Positions 37,101 to 47,228 of a DNA stretch of 64,000 nucleotides are shown here, in pieces. Origin of the DNA: Melastoma dodecandrum (Eukaryota > Streptophyta > Magnoliopsida > Myrtales > Melastomataceae); NCBI GenBank assembly GCA_029817715.1, contig JARUPY010000606.1:8432001-8496000 (forward strand), given 5' to 3'. Within the stretch, counting starts at the first letter, position 1, and each line of letters begins with the position of its first letter. The notes below the pieces were generated by a model. The model worked only from the letters and a program-made list of their open reading frames with translations. It had not been told where the DNA came from and searched no databases. The position numbers were made by a program, and so were the translations under genes.

Positions 37101-38051
37101 TATGTGGATGATTTGCTTATCACAGGGGGAGATGAAACGAAAGTAAATCAGTTCAAACTCAACATAGCCGAAGAGTTCGAAATGTCAGATTTAGGGCTGA
37201 TGCATTATTTTTTGGGATTTGAGATACATCAAGAAGATGACGGCGTCTTTTTTAATCAAAAAAAATATGCCACGGACTTGCTGAAAAAATTCAGAATGAA
37301 TGAAGCTAAGTCCGTACCGACTCCTCTCGTTGCTAATTTAAAGTTGGTGAAAGATGATGGAAGTGATGAGGCCGATGCGACATTGTTTAGAAGTATTATT
37401 GGAAGTTTGTTGTATTTATCAGCATCGCGCCCGGATATAATGTTTGCAGCCAGTTATTTGTCCAGATTTATGCAATCTCCGAGCCAAATCCATCTTTGTA
37501 CAGCGAAAAGAGTGTTGAGGTATGTGAAAGGCACAGTTGATTTTGGTATTCGGTTTGTGAAAAATAAAAGTTCAAACCTCCAAGGTTTCTGCGATAGTGA
37601 TTGGGCTGGAAGTATTGAGGACTCGAAAAGCACGTCAGGTTTTACGTTCTCGTTTGGAAGTGGAGTATTTGCTTGGAATTCAAAAAAGCAAGAAGTTGTA
37701 GCGCAATCCTCCGCCGAGGCAGAGTATGTTTCAGCTGCAGCGGCCAGCAATCAAGCGATTTGGTTGAGAAAAGTTCTGGAGGACATGGGCTGGAAACAAG
37801 TGGTTCCTACGGTGATATATGTTGACAATAAGTCTGCTATTGCAATAGCTCAAAATCCGGTTCAACATGGTAGGACAAAACATATTTCGGTCAAGTATCA
37901 TGCGATTCGAGAAGCGGTGAAGAACGGTGAAGTCAAGCTCGAATATTGTCCATCTCGAGATCAAGTCGCGGATATTCTGACTAAGTCTTTACCGAAAGAT
38001 CAGTTCCAGCATCTCAGACAAAAACTTGGAGTGTTTCCTAAACAACCTTAA
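34140..38051 (+). CDS. Copia gag-pol polyprotein
   Basis: One intact frame of 1303 aa from the ATG at 34140 (the frame is open from 34071). In order: a UBN2-type gag region; two cysteine/histidine knuckles (CSYCSKTSHTEDFC and CKHCNVPGHGEKFC); an aspartic protease with WLIDSGCTHHMS; an integrase with zinc-binding GH..H and CAVCEYGK, followed by the catalytic core with SDVCGPM, LRSDNGSEYTS and PQQNGVSERKN; a reverse transcriptase with YVDDLLITGG; and RNase H with FCDSDWAGS and SSAEAEYVS. The protease-integrase-RT-RNase H order is the Copia order. No stop or frameshift was seen, so the element may still be autonomous. The single-frame layout implies gag/pol ratio is set by other means than frameshifting (inference). 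Confidence 0.95.
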   Translation: MSSSGGFSVQPPRPFDGENYQIWAVKMTVFLKSQDLWSTIERNVEARALPENPTLNQLRLHSEESTKPFKALAAIHASVSEGVLARILTCETGKEAWDRLKEMFEGSGRNQRIRVSNLWREFDLLRMKDSESIKEYVDKLMRVVNQIRLLQVELPDSRIVEKILVTIPERFESKISALEESRDLTKLTVEELVGSLQAQEQRRAIRQEEQPEGALLMKAKGKEKYARRNETRKSAIEKKFKNKKFSEKHQKEFPPCSYCSKTSHTEDFCWFRPGYKCKHCNVPGHGEKFCRKKKVVSEEQAHVAENKSMQEDQLFAATFSAASYGADAWLIDSGCTHHMSPDEKLFVDLDKSFSTSIKIGNGQLLKALGKGSTIIKNSSGTNRISEVLFVPELCQNLLSLGQLLEQKYILHFEDLHCSVAGHDGKEFMKVKMQDRCFPVKFKSDSLALSANVDDSQLWHRRMGHISLTTLKKMHSDELIIDLPVIYACSDVCAVCEYGKQSRLPFEEAKWKSTEKLQLVHSDVCGPMSVPSLNGSRYFLIFIDDFTRFCWIVFLKTKSEVFGEFVKFKQLAENQCGCKIKALRSDNGSEYTSGEFKKFCAQAGIIQQFTVPYCPQQNGVSERKNRSIMDMSRCLIFEKGLPKEFWAEAANTSVYLLNLLPTKALKNSTPYEAWFGKKCSVDHLRVFGCICYAHIPEQKRDKLDYRAEKSIFIGYGSNTKGYRIYNPTNKKFSVSRSLSFDEDAKWDWCVEKPATSLGELGQSSPDVAEFDDEPVRGLRSLQDVYQRCNLTMQDPDSYEVASMDVNWMAAMQEEIDLINKNHTWDLVDRPSDRKVIGVKWVYRTKLNADGSVNKLKARLVVKGYSQEAGVDFCETFAPVARHDTIRMLFALAAKMGWKIFHLDVKSAFLNGYLDEEIFVEQPDGFSVDGCEEKVCLLRKALYGLKQAPRSWYSRIDSYLLEKDFSRSETEATLYIKKSRGKVLLIVSLYVDDLLITGGDETKVNQFKLNIAEEFEMSDLGLMHYFLGFEIHQEDDGVFFNQKKYATDLLKKFRMNEAKSVPTPLVANLKLVKDDGSDEADATLFRSIIGSLLYLSASRPDIMFAASYLSRFMQSPSQIHLCTAKRVLRYVKGTVDFGIRFVKNKSSNLQGFCDSDWAGSIEDSKSTSGFTFSFGSGVFAWNSKKQEVVAQSSAEAEYVSAAAASNQAIWLRKVLEDMGWKQVVPTVIYVDNKSAIAIAQNPVQHGRTKHISVKYHAIREAVKNGEVKLEYCPSRDQVADILTKSLPKDQFQHLRQKLGVFPKQP

Positions 38052-38058
38052 GGAGGAG

Positions 38059-38285
38059 TGTCAGCGGTTAAGGTTTTTAGGATTTGATTTATTTTCTAAA
38101 ATATTCTAGGAATAAGATTTGATTTAGCAAATCTCATTGAGAGATTTATGAGATCTATTTAGATTCTCTTTTAGTTTTTGATTTTTTCCTATATAAGAAT
38201 CTCTTGTAAACATGAGTTTAATAAGTTGTTTTTTTTGCCAACCAATAATTTTCTACAATTTTTATCCTCGAATCAAAGTTTGACA
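38059..38285 (+). repeat. 3' LTR of the Copia element
   Basis: 227 bp. It is identical to the 5' LTR except for one missing base in the ATTGTTTTCC/ATTTTTTCC tract. A purine-rich AAGGAGGAG tract directly precedes it. Confidence 0.95.
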
Positions 38286-38290
38286 GTTCT

Positions 38291-39302
38291 GCCTGAGCTA
38301 AACTCTCTTAAAAATGAAGTGGATGATCATATGGACTTCATCGTAATGGCTTCATCAATGAACCACTGGCACGTTGGAGATGGCACCGAATCTGTACTGA
38401 AAGATGGTGGATGCAAGAATGAAGTCAAATTTCGACATTTCAGCCATCGCCATCCGCTCACACTGATTGAGCAGAAAGCGAGCACTGAATCTTCTCTGCC
38501 ATTGCCAATCCAGTACTACTGTCACTGTTGCATGGAACATATAACATCCAATCAACGGTACTATTTGTGCGACCACTGTGATTTCTCCCTGCATAAATCC
38601 TGCGCCGAATTGCCTCAGTGTTGGGAAGCCCCATTCCACGTCCATCCTCTCAGGCTCATGATTCTGGAACACGAGATGGACAAGGAAACTCGCATTGTTG
38701 AATTCCTGGGGCGGAACAGAACCGAGCCCCATATCAGCTGCATCGTCCTGAAACAAGGTACCAAGAAAGGACCTGTTTACCGATGTTGGAGTTGTGATGG
38801 ATTCTTCATCCACCATCAATGTGCCGTGCCATTGATGGAGGATGTTAGGCATGAATGCCATGCCCATCCGCTCCGTTTCCACACATCACCTGCAGTCATG
38901 ACATTCAATTGCTACGGTTGCGGTGGGGACGGTGAGTCGGTTTGCTACAGTTGCTCGGAGTGCCAGTCCATTTTCCACCTGGAATGCGCGATAAAGTTAA
39001 CATTAACTCCCTTCGTCAAGCATAAGTGTCACTGGGATACACTGGTATTAACCAGCACACCTCCGAAGGACGACTCTGACGAGTACTACTGTGAAGTCTG
39101 CGCACAACGGAGGCACGGGGACCATTGGATTTACTACTGTAAGCCGTGCGAGTACGAAGCACATCCACATTGCGTGAATCCCGACATTCCTCCATATACC
39201 ATGCCAGAACCCAAGGACTCGTCCAAAAGGTCACAGGGAGAGTCGGAAGATGATTGGGATTTTTTAAGGGGGCTAGCTATTAAAGGAAGAAAAGGAAGAT
39301 GA
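38291..39302 (+). CDS. 3' part of the kinase-DC1 fusion gene: DC1 domain array
   Basis: This frame continues the 5' part exactly across the target-site duplication (codon CT|G completed). It encodes about 336 residues with successive DC1 modules: FRHFSHRHPLTL then YCHCCMEHITSNQRYYLCDH and CDFSLHKSCAELP; FHVHPLRLM with CWSCDGFFIHHQC; HECHAHPLRFH with CYGCGGDGESVCYSCSEC; and HKCHWDTLVLTS with CEVCAQRRHGDHWIYYCKPC. The last module closely matches the one upstream of the insertion, which supports an ancestral kinase-DC1 duplication. The stop at 39300-39302 is followed by a Lys/Glu-rich stretch open in other frames, so the original C-terminus may have been longer. Any transcript from here would depend on the Copia 3' LTR. 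Confidence 0.8.
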
Positions 39303-39668
39303 AGAGGAGGCAAACAGCGAAGAAGAAGGTGAAGAGGAGGCAAGCAGAGGGGAAGGATCATCCAAGTCGGACTCCCATTAGGAGTACTCATAGGATGGAC
39401 TTGATCAATAACTTTCCTTTGTTCTGGGAAAATGATGTTCCAGAACCAGAGAATGAAGATAACGTCGTGACGAGGACGCCATCCAAGTTCTAACACGACA
39501 CTAAAACCCCCCAAACACAGCTCGTATCGTTGAGTTTTTGGGGGAAAAGGGAAATAAAAGAATGTATAGATGGTCGGCCTTGGCCTTTGGATTTGGTCCA
39601 CTTAGTCGGTTCCAATCGCGCTCTTTAGCACAGAAACTAACATCGACCGATAGATAAGGACGAGAAAA
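39303..39668. other. 3' flank of the kinase-DC1 gene
   Basis: Purine-rich codons at 39299-39360 read as an acidic Glu-rich tail in one frame and Lys/Arg-rich in another. No clear gene follows before the 254-bp repeat. Confidence 0.4.
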
Positions 39669-39924
39669 TGATTCAGGAGGCAGTATATATACACATACCA
39701 CCCGAGTATATACTGACACAAAATGCCTGCCAGTGCACTTGTTTTTTCCTTCCTGTGTACATTGCAGAGGTAACTACTGTCTATTAGCTATTCTATATTC
39801 AAAAAGTTTGTACTCATCTACGTTTAGGACAAGGATCGATGGATGATGCTGGCACATACAATATGAAATCAATGGCAACAACTTGATCAGGACCGTCGTC
39901 CGCCTCGCCAAGAAACAAAACTAA
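39669..39924 (+). repeat. 254-bp direct repeat, copy 2
   Basis: It is homologous to the stop codon and 3' UTR of the COQ10-like gene at 30831-31084, but has no coding exons of that gene beside it. It marks a duplication endpoint. Confidence 0.9.
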
Positions 39925-39939
39925 TAATGTAGGTGTGAA

Positions 39940-40490
39940 TTTCATACAATGGGGCACAAAACTGTGGATAAAAAATCATTAGTTGAGCACACTTATCAAC
40001 AGTGATCAGCCAATCTCTGTCAAACATAACATCAGTGAATGACTTTAGGCTGTTCAAGTATGTCCATGACCCACTGCCTAGCTTGGTGAAGACAAGCCGA
40101 TTATGCTTGCCAAGCTTGGTGAAGGCTAGCCGATGATGCTTGCCATAGATTGCCACAATCAGGCAATCCAGAGGGGGCCAAAACCGGGTTCTGGGACAGC
40201 ACAATCTTCAAAACTGTTGATCCCGACTTGAACTGAAGCGGGAGACCAGGGGTTCCGCAGAAATAAGTGGTTTTCCGGGGACCCATGACTACAGCCACAA
40301 GCATGCTTTTAGTCATCGGATGTCAACCAAAGGCGGTAATTCTAACGAGTGATGATCATGCAACAACTAGATATGGATCTCATCGTCGAGGTAGGGGTAG
40401 GTGAAGAGGTGGCGGCTCGCGCTCTCGAACGACGGAAAGCCTGGGCATACCTGGTAGAAGGATATGTAGTCGCAGCCGGACTCTTATTTA
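39940..40490 (-). pseudogene. F-box/DUF295 (KIB-type beta-propeller) gene remnant
   Basis: Minus-strand reading pieces match the plant DUF295 F-box family in order: GFPSFESASRHLFTYPYLDD (about 40442-40383), LELPPLVDIR (about 40356-40327), VLKIVLSQNPVLAP (about 40218-40177), then in another frame CLIVAIYGKHHRLAFTKLG and SWTYLNSLKSFTDVMFDRDW. Frame changes between the pieces, and no F-box, show decay. A local duplication of about 39 bp repeats the RLAFTKLG/RLVFTKLG codons near 40075-40145. DUF295 proteins are often SCF substrate adaptors and form large, rapidly decaying plant families. Confidence 0.65.
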
Positions 40491-40579
40491 TAAAGTAAAA
40501 GATTATCAGCATTCAAAATTTGTCAAAAAGTATTACACTGATAAGTTATTGAATTCTTAGACTGGAGCAAAATTTAGGC

Positions 40580-40960
40580 CTAAGATACTTGGAAATTGGA
40601 TTCAGATGCCACTGAATTTGCACTCCAAACAACGATCAGCATCATAAATGCTTGAAGGGATTCAACACCGGTGTACTCAGACCAACCAATCCCTGAGAAC
40701 TTGATTTCGCCACCATTGACCTGAACCCAGATGAGTGGAAATTTAATATCCAGTGTGATACGATCATTCATAACGTCACGAGACTGAATCATTTAATCAT
40801 AGCAGTAAACAGTTTTTTGAGGATGGCAGGTTGAGAAGAGATGCGATGAAATGGGAGCTCACGCCTGGCAAGTACCTCAACAAGATGAACATCCAGGATG
40901 ATCTCTACAAGTCCTCCAAACATGGCATGCAGGATGAGAAGGGCTTACTTGGACAAATTC
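40580..40960 (-). other. Unrecognised exon-like minus-strand stretch
   Basis: A minus-strand frame (40792-40580, ending in a stop) reads IKFPLIWVQVNGGEIKFSGI and looks protein-like. Upstream, about 40928-40875 reads MFGGLVEIILDVHLVEV with possible GT donors after it. They could be two exons of an unknown or decayed gene. No family was recognised. Confidence 0.2.
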
Positions 40961-41150
40961 TAAATGAATGAACTATGTCCTCCTCCAAGGGGAACTATAG
41001 GGTTGAATCTCGCCGAGACTTGCAAGCAGGGGCAATGCTTAAAGCAGAGACTCTGAAAAGAGGAGAGAATTCAAATCAGGCATTTCAATTTTGAAGCCTT
41101 CGGAGACTCCGAATCAAAATTTTAGCTTCTCATGACAGGACTCTACAAGT

Positions 41151-43895
41151 TCAACATACCGGGATGCTTAATAAAACTCCCTCTAAATTGACTAAGACAG
41201 GCAAGCTTCTCCTAGCAGCCACAGGAATGGATTTCAATGCTTGAAGAGTCATGCGTGCAGATGACCTGACATGGCCATTATGCAGGCTTTCCATTGCTAG
41301 CACTGTCCCGGATTCAATACTAACGGAAAAATCTTGGGATACTTCTCGAGGACAAGGGTCTGTCAACTCTGCAAGATAAAGCCAGTCGCACTCCATCATT
41401 GGGCGCACTTTAGCTGTCATCTCATGGCCTGACGCACAAAATATGCATAACTTTCCTGCATCTTCCACAATGCCTTGACCATTGCATGCAAAATACTTGG
41501 ATAATTCCCACTCTATAAGGAATCTGTTCATAAATAAAACCGTTTGTCCTGGCTTGATGTATTCACTCCCCGTTATACCATTGGTTTCTTGTGAATGATC
41601 ATATGGGATCTTCTCAGACTTGGGTTTAAATAGATCTCGTTCCTCTTGCTGCAACGAAGAAATAAACTTCAATGTAGACTCTGAGATTAAGTGTAGTCTT
41701 CTTGCCTCGCATAGGATTGACTCGGAACTTGCATCCATAAAATCAACCTCTGTTCTGCTGGAAATAATGGATCTTGATTTTTCTATGGATTTGCTTACAA
41801 TTTCCTTTGACTCACGAAATAACTCTTCCCTGTTACCATGATGGCTGGGACAAAGAAATTCCATTTTTGAAGGCAGAGGACAATTGACAGAACAGCAAAC
41901 CAAAACTTTTGTGCCCTTAGATCCAGGAGCAGGACAAAGATAACAACCAGCAACTGTGAGGGAAGTCTGCAAAACAATCTTTAAAGAGTTAGACAACTAG
42001 AACAAAGACGGAATTTTGCTGATCAACTGACGTGACAAAATAGAAGCACAATGAAGAAAATGATGGCAGAAAACAAACTAGAGAGAATGACTTACCTCAC
42101 ATGGGAATGAGCAAAGGTAGCTCAATAGCAACTTCAAACTGTTAGCACGAATTGGACGGTGCCTTTGGGAGATGAACTAGAGATTTAAGGTGTGTTAAAA
42201 TACATCAGCCAACAACGCAATATTCAAATTGCCTAAGGCACCAAACGTAGTGGTGATACCTGCACAAGCATTGAGATAAACTTTGCAAGGCACATATCAT
42301 CAACCTTCGAAGATTGGAGAGCCGACAAGTCTATGACAGCATAGCCAGTCTACAACTAGGAAAAACACTAGAAAGTTCAGGATCGCAATCTTAAATGAAA
42401 CGTGATTAAGTTTCCTTGCAAAAATTAAGCTCACCTCAGTAATCATTACAGTCTCTTCTATCAACTTGGAAGAAGTGTGATCAACATAAGCACGCGTTCT
42501 TCGCAAGGAAGAAATCAGTGCTTGCAACTCCAATCCAAATAACTCAAATGCTAAGAATCACAAAAATAAACCAGAAGTTGTAGAAAGTAACTACCATAGC
42601 AAATGAAAACAGCTATCCACCAATGGTAATCACTATGACTCACATGAGGAATACCGCATCAAGGACTTGCGAATTCTGTTTCTAACAAACAGTGAACTTT
42701 GGTTCGATGGATCTTCCACCCATTCCTGCCCTCTCTCTCGGCATATCTGCAGAATAAGGATGCTGCTTAAATAAAGTAATTGCAAGAACTCTGATTTTGA
42801 CCAGGTTATAGTTAACCTACCTTATACAGATCATTCTTTGAAAAATCCAGAAGTGGTCGCACTAAAAGAATGACATCGCTCATAGCACCTCCACCATGAC
42901 AATATTTATAATTTGAGAAAATTTGAGAAGTAAACGCCATGCCCGCAAGTCCAAGGACACCACTGTTGCGTGACAATCTCAGAACGAATAACTCAGCCTG
43001 GTCATCTGCGTGATGCGCAAGAAGTAGGATGCCAAACCCATGCTGGCTGCAAATTTTGTGAAACATTTCATACCTGATATCAAAAGAGTTCCAATCAGCA
43101 CTATGCTAGCAAGAATCAAGATTTACAACATCCAATTACGGGAAAAATAAAATAAAATACAGAAAGATGCAAAAGACCTCATTTCACGGGCCGACACTTG
43201 CAACCGCCCAGAATCGGGCCTCCCATCTTTCCACTGGCAATGTGCAACCTCACAACTGATACCTGAAAAAATCTAGATCAACCACGGGATTCCATTAAGG
43301 GGAGAAGACCCTCTGCCAGACTTACAATGGGCCCTTGGACTGAAGGGAACAGAAAACAAGCACGACGATTTACCGAGCTTGGAGACACGCTCTCGTACTA
43401 AATTCGCTTCCTCCTTGCTCTCCACGCGGAGATTATGATCAACAACAATCACTAGAAGCCCATCAACAGCTCCGCTTCGACAACCAGGTGGGACAAGGCC
43501 GCAGGTTTTCCATTCGGCCGCGAGAACACACAACGCCATACTATCAGGGCCTCCAGACACACCCAGTGCTGTGAGATCAAAAACACAACTATCAAAACCA
43601 CTATTCTAAGATCAATTTTTTTTATTATAACAAAATGAAAAGAAAAGCAGGACAAAGCTCGCAGACCAATGCGGTGGTGGGGCTCGAGACCAGCTTGGGC
43701 CATCCTCTTCGAGAAAGTCTCCCGGAACTTGTTGATATGAACAGACAACTCTTCCGCTTCCTGGCGTCGGCTACACCAGCAGCGGTCTAACCGAACCAAA
43801 CGAACACAAGGAGAAGACACTCTGGGACGGTAAGCGGACGTAAAACCACCACCCGATACGCACGAAACGAAGGCCGGAATCAACTTTGGAGCCAT
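41151..43895 (-). CDS. RSY3: tRNA(Ile)-lysidine synthase (TilS), RSY3-type organellar enzyme
   Basis: Nine minus-strand exons: 43895-43667, 43568-43374, 43262-43178, 43073-42821, 42746-42644, 42550-42435, 42349-42260, 42176-42096 and 41966-41151, joining in frame to 655 aa. The PP-loop ATP-pyrophosphatase signature SGGPDS lies at residues 81-86. Other TilS features are VIVVDHNLRVES, LLLAHHADDQAELFVLRLSR and EWVEDPSN followed by RNRIRKSL. TilS converts C34 of a tRNA-Ile(CAU) to lysidine so that it reads AUA. In plants this is an organellar, bacterial-type activity, and the Arabidopsis homologue is RASPBERRY3. The Ser/Arg-rich N-terminus fits a transit peptide. The long last exon carries a plant-specific C-terminal extension. 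The first intron donor (GTCTGC) is weak but keeps the frame. Confidence 0.92.
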
Positions 43896-45330
43896 CTCCC
43901 CTCAAAACTCCCCAGCTTGCGGCGCCGCCGATTATCCAAAATCATGCCTTCCACCCAGGACAATCAGCCATCACCGACCGACCGACCGACCGACGGTGCC
44001 TGGGAGGACGATGGTGGCGTTCAAATGTTATCGAGCTCGGCCCGCGGTGTTTAATGGGCCGAAATGAAAGTGGGCCTAATGTAGTACTTTATGACCATTT
44101 GAATTTTATAACACGTAAACTGAACGTACCTTCATATAGTGTGTCCTTCGCAACTCTTAGGAGATTTCGCGTGTGTATGATAATTGGAATGAATATACAA
44201 TGAGTTGTCTTATTTGTTGAACGCGATTCGTGCTTTTAATCCGAATACTTGAGTTGATTGAGGAGTTTCATAAATATTTGGCGATTCGCAGTTTATTTCC
44301 AAATGGTATTTTAGTGTTTTGGTCCCTCAATAACGACATTCCGTTATTGTCGCCCTATATTTAGTAATGACTGTTGTACGGTAAATACAAGCAGAAATTA
44401 TTAAAAGTTATTAATTACTTTAGAGAATTGACAGCCACACACGCATCAGAATCACAACTACAATAAACAAGTAAAGGAGGTGAATAGTTCCTCCATAATA
44501 TGTCAAAGTTTTATCAGACATAATCTAAGATCCAATGATACGACGAAAAATTGCATTACGTAAAGTCGTTTTCTTATCACGCAATGGACAAGCAAGCCCT
44601 CGACAGAGAAATAGACGTGACCCTTTCATCAGCACCATCATCATCTATCAATTCATCCCCACAGCAAGAAGCAACACTTGGGATTTCCTTGGTCCCAATA
44701 GCCTCTTATTTTGTTGTTGATTAATAACTTCACTGAGTTTTGCCTTGCAAGCAAGACCCATCAAAAACACCAAGCAATCCATCCGGACTGAGCAGCGTAG
44801 TACGGACCACCAGGGTAACCGCAAAGAACTGAACGTGAGGGTTGTTGCTTCCATGTTCTCGTCCGACATTCACTCGATTCCCATCACGGCCGCCGTTCGC
44901 TGCTCTTCGATCGGAGTCGTTAGGCGATCCGACGAACTTACATTGAACGGTAGAGATTTTAAAGGTTAAAAATTAGGAACAAGAAAAGGCATTTCGAAGA
45001 AGGGGGAATCATTTTTTATCGGCGGAACAAGAATTTGATTGTTGTAGAAGCTTTCTCTAAAAGGCCTTCAGAGAACCCCATTTTTAATAAGTTAAACATC
45101 AACAACGGTCATTCGTTCGGACACTTGAATTTCATTTCGGGCCTTTAATGGGCTCAGCCCGAGACCAGCATTAAAGGGTTAATGGGCATACCCAATAAAA
45201 AGAAAAAGCAGGCAACAATAAAACTCAAAATTTTTTAAACAATCGATGAGGAGATATAGACCACAAAGTGGTTGAACCCTGGGAAAGAAAGGTTCGGATG
45301 CCACAGCAATCATAGGCCGGAAGATATACC
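43896..45330. other. Upstream region of TilS and 3' flank of UreD
   Basis: A GACC run (43976-43994) and two TGGGCC-type site II elements (44056-44061 and 44072-44077) lie within 200 bp upstream of the TilS start. The rest is AT-rich with no recognised gene. Confidence 0.5.
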
Positions 45331-47228
45331 TCAAATGTGATAAGGCGAAACCCCAATCAGTGCCTCCAGTCCGGCCAACTGATGCCGGAGAAATGTATAA
45401 ACTGACTCGGTCGTAGTAGAAGCTACCCGAACCACGGTGCCTAATCCCTGCCGAGACGTTCAACCAGGAAACAGCCAACTAAACCATCAGGGGGACTTAC
45501 TCGTCGAGAAGGGTGACGGGTCAAAGCGTCGTGATCATCTAAATCGAATATACGCAGTCGTGAAAGAGTTCCCTCTTCGTCTTCCTTTTGTACAAGAAAC
45601 AGTGAGAAAAAGAAGTACCTTGGGACCAAAGGAGCTACACGAAGCCACAAAAGGGGGTTTACTAGCTGCATACTGTGCCTTTGATCTCGTTTGACCGCCA
45701 AATGCACTATGGTAACCCTGTAATTGCTCCGACATCATCCTCCGTACATTTTCTTGAACATGTCCTTGTATACATGTCAACTTGGGCCTACATCGTAGCA
45801 CTCTCGATTATAGAGCTTGGAGTGGATTGGATCAAGAAAGAGAATGGTAAACAAGATGCCGAGAGAATCATAGGTTAAATTACCCCAAGAATATCACCAT
45901 AGCAATCACTTGATAATCTCGCATTCGTTCGGCCAGAGGTGAAACATCTTCTCCAGGCTCCAGTAGTATCTGCAACAAGACGGTCAAAAGATACTCCTAT
46001 ATGCATGGGTAGCCGCATTTGATCGTACTAGCAATTAGGGCCACTTTCAGTCAGTAAACACGCTATCACTACAAAAAAAAAAAAAAACTGGACGGTTTTG
46101 CTCAGTGGCTCATCAGTGATGGTGACTGGCTTTCCACTTTCAAGTATGCATATCCTAGACATTGGAAAAGCTGCTGGATAAAACGTTTAGCTACAAACAA
46201 CTAATCATCATGTAGTTGTATTTACTTGAACTGTCTGTCGCTCTATCACTTAAAGCACGGAGATCATACCGTATCAAGAAACAGAGGAAGGTCATCCCCG
46301 GCGACAATGTTGTTCATGCTCTTATAGAGCTGGAAATCCCATTTCTCCCCGCTCTCATGACGTCCACTCGTAATCCAATCGACTACAACTAAGTTAGAGT
46401 CCGGAGCTACTCTGAAGACTTGCTTCTGGAAGTACCTCGCAGTGGAGAAGCAAGTCACAGGATCTGGAATAAGGACGAACACAGAGCCGCTCCCAATTTC
46501 TGCCTACTGCAGGAAAAACGAGATTTTTTCGACCACAAACTTCTGTATCAGTTCAGGAAAGAACATCCAGATCTGCCTGCTAACCAAAAACACAAGCATA
46601 CTGGCACAAGCAGCACCATCACCAAAATCACGACCATGTACAACGAGCGGCAATCACCTCGAGGAATTGTTGAGAGCATTTCATCCCGAGGGACTTGTAC
46701 ACCTGCACGAAAACGCGAGCAAGCATCAGAAAAATGAATTGAGCAAGACATTCGTGATCCAGGAAGGAACCTAATAAACCCAGAAACCTTAGTCGAGGCT
46801 TGTGTAGTCAAGACAAGGGTGCAACCATCGCCAACCTCGAACTTACAAGAAATGGTATCTCCCTACAATGAAGACCAGCAACTCCAACACATCATCACTC
46901 GGACAAATTCGTAAAAAGGAAATGGAGAACCGAAACAAGAAGAGAAAGATGAAGGGAAAGAATAATCACGGAGACGATTCCACCGCCGTAGGTGAGGCCG
47001 TAAACCCAAACAGCATCGACCTCGGACGAACCGACCTGCGAGAGGAAAGAAAGAAAAACATTCGAGATCAGAAACGAGGAAGACGGAGACGACGGTTATT
47101 GACTCCGACAGTGCCCGCCGAAAACGAACCTTGCGTGGGACGATGAACTTGAGAGGGTACCGGGAGAAGCATCCAGTCACCGTTGACTTGCCGCCGACTT
47201 TACTTACCGCAATCCTCCCCGTCTCCAT
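45331..47228 (-). CDS. UreD: Urease accessory protein UreD
   Basis: Eight minus-strand exons: 47228-47130, 47035-46970, 46862-46788, 46702-46658, 46503-46270, 45969-45884, 45787-45619 and 45447-45331, joining to 296 aa, the usual plant UreD length. Diagnostic segments are GKSTVTGCFSRYPLKFIVPR, WVYGLTYGGGIVSGDTISCK, TLVLTTQASTK, VLIPDPVTCF, DWITSGRHESGEKWDFQLY and the C-terminal HQLAGLEALIGVSPYHI. UreD acts with UreF and UreG to load nickel into the urease active site in the cytosol, allowing urea nitrogen recycling. The residue E-I in AEIGSGSVFVL replaces the usual R-I; otherwise the sequence looks conserved. All introns have GT-AG ends and preserve frame. Confidence 0.92.

Larger units (their letters stand above)
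33813..38285 (+). mobile_element. Full-length Ty1/Copia LTR retrotransposon, recent insertion
   Basis: Bounded by two LTRs (33813-34040 and 38059-38285) that start TGTCAGCGG and end TTTGACA. A perfect 5-bp target-site duplication GTTCT lies at 33808-33812 and 38286-38290. A primer binding site TGGTATCAGAGC (34041-34052), complementary to initiator tRNA-Met, follows the 5' LTR, and a purine tract (AAGGAGGAG) precedes the 3' LTR. The LTRs differ by a single-base indel by my reading, which indicates very recent insertion. The internal gag-pol frame is uninterrupted. The element lies inside the coding sequence of the kinase-DC1 gene, in the same orientation. Confidence 0.97.

Noticed and set aside
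43335..43348. TTGGACTGAAGGGA, identical to the first 14 bases of miR319
   Set aside because: It lies inside an intron of the TilS gene and shows no foldback partner, so it is neither a mature mRNA target nor a miRNA precursor. Chance is the simpler reading.
44648..44869. Minus-strand frame upstream of TilS resembling a small secreted peptide
   Set aside because: No convincing signal peptide or conserved cysteine pattern; probably chance.
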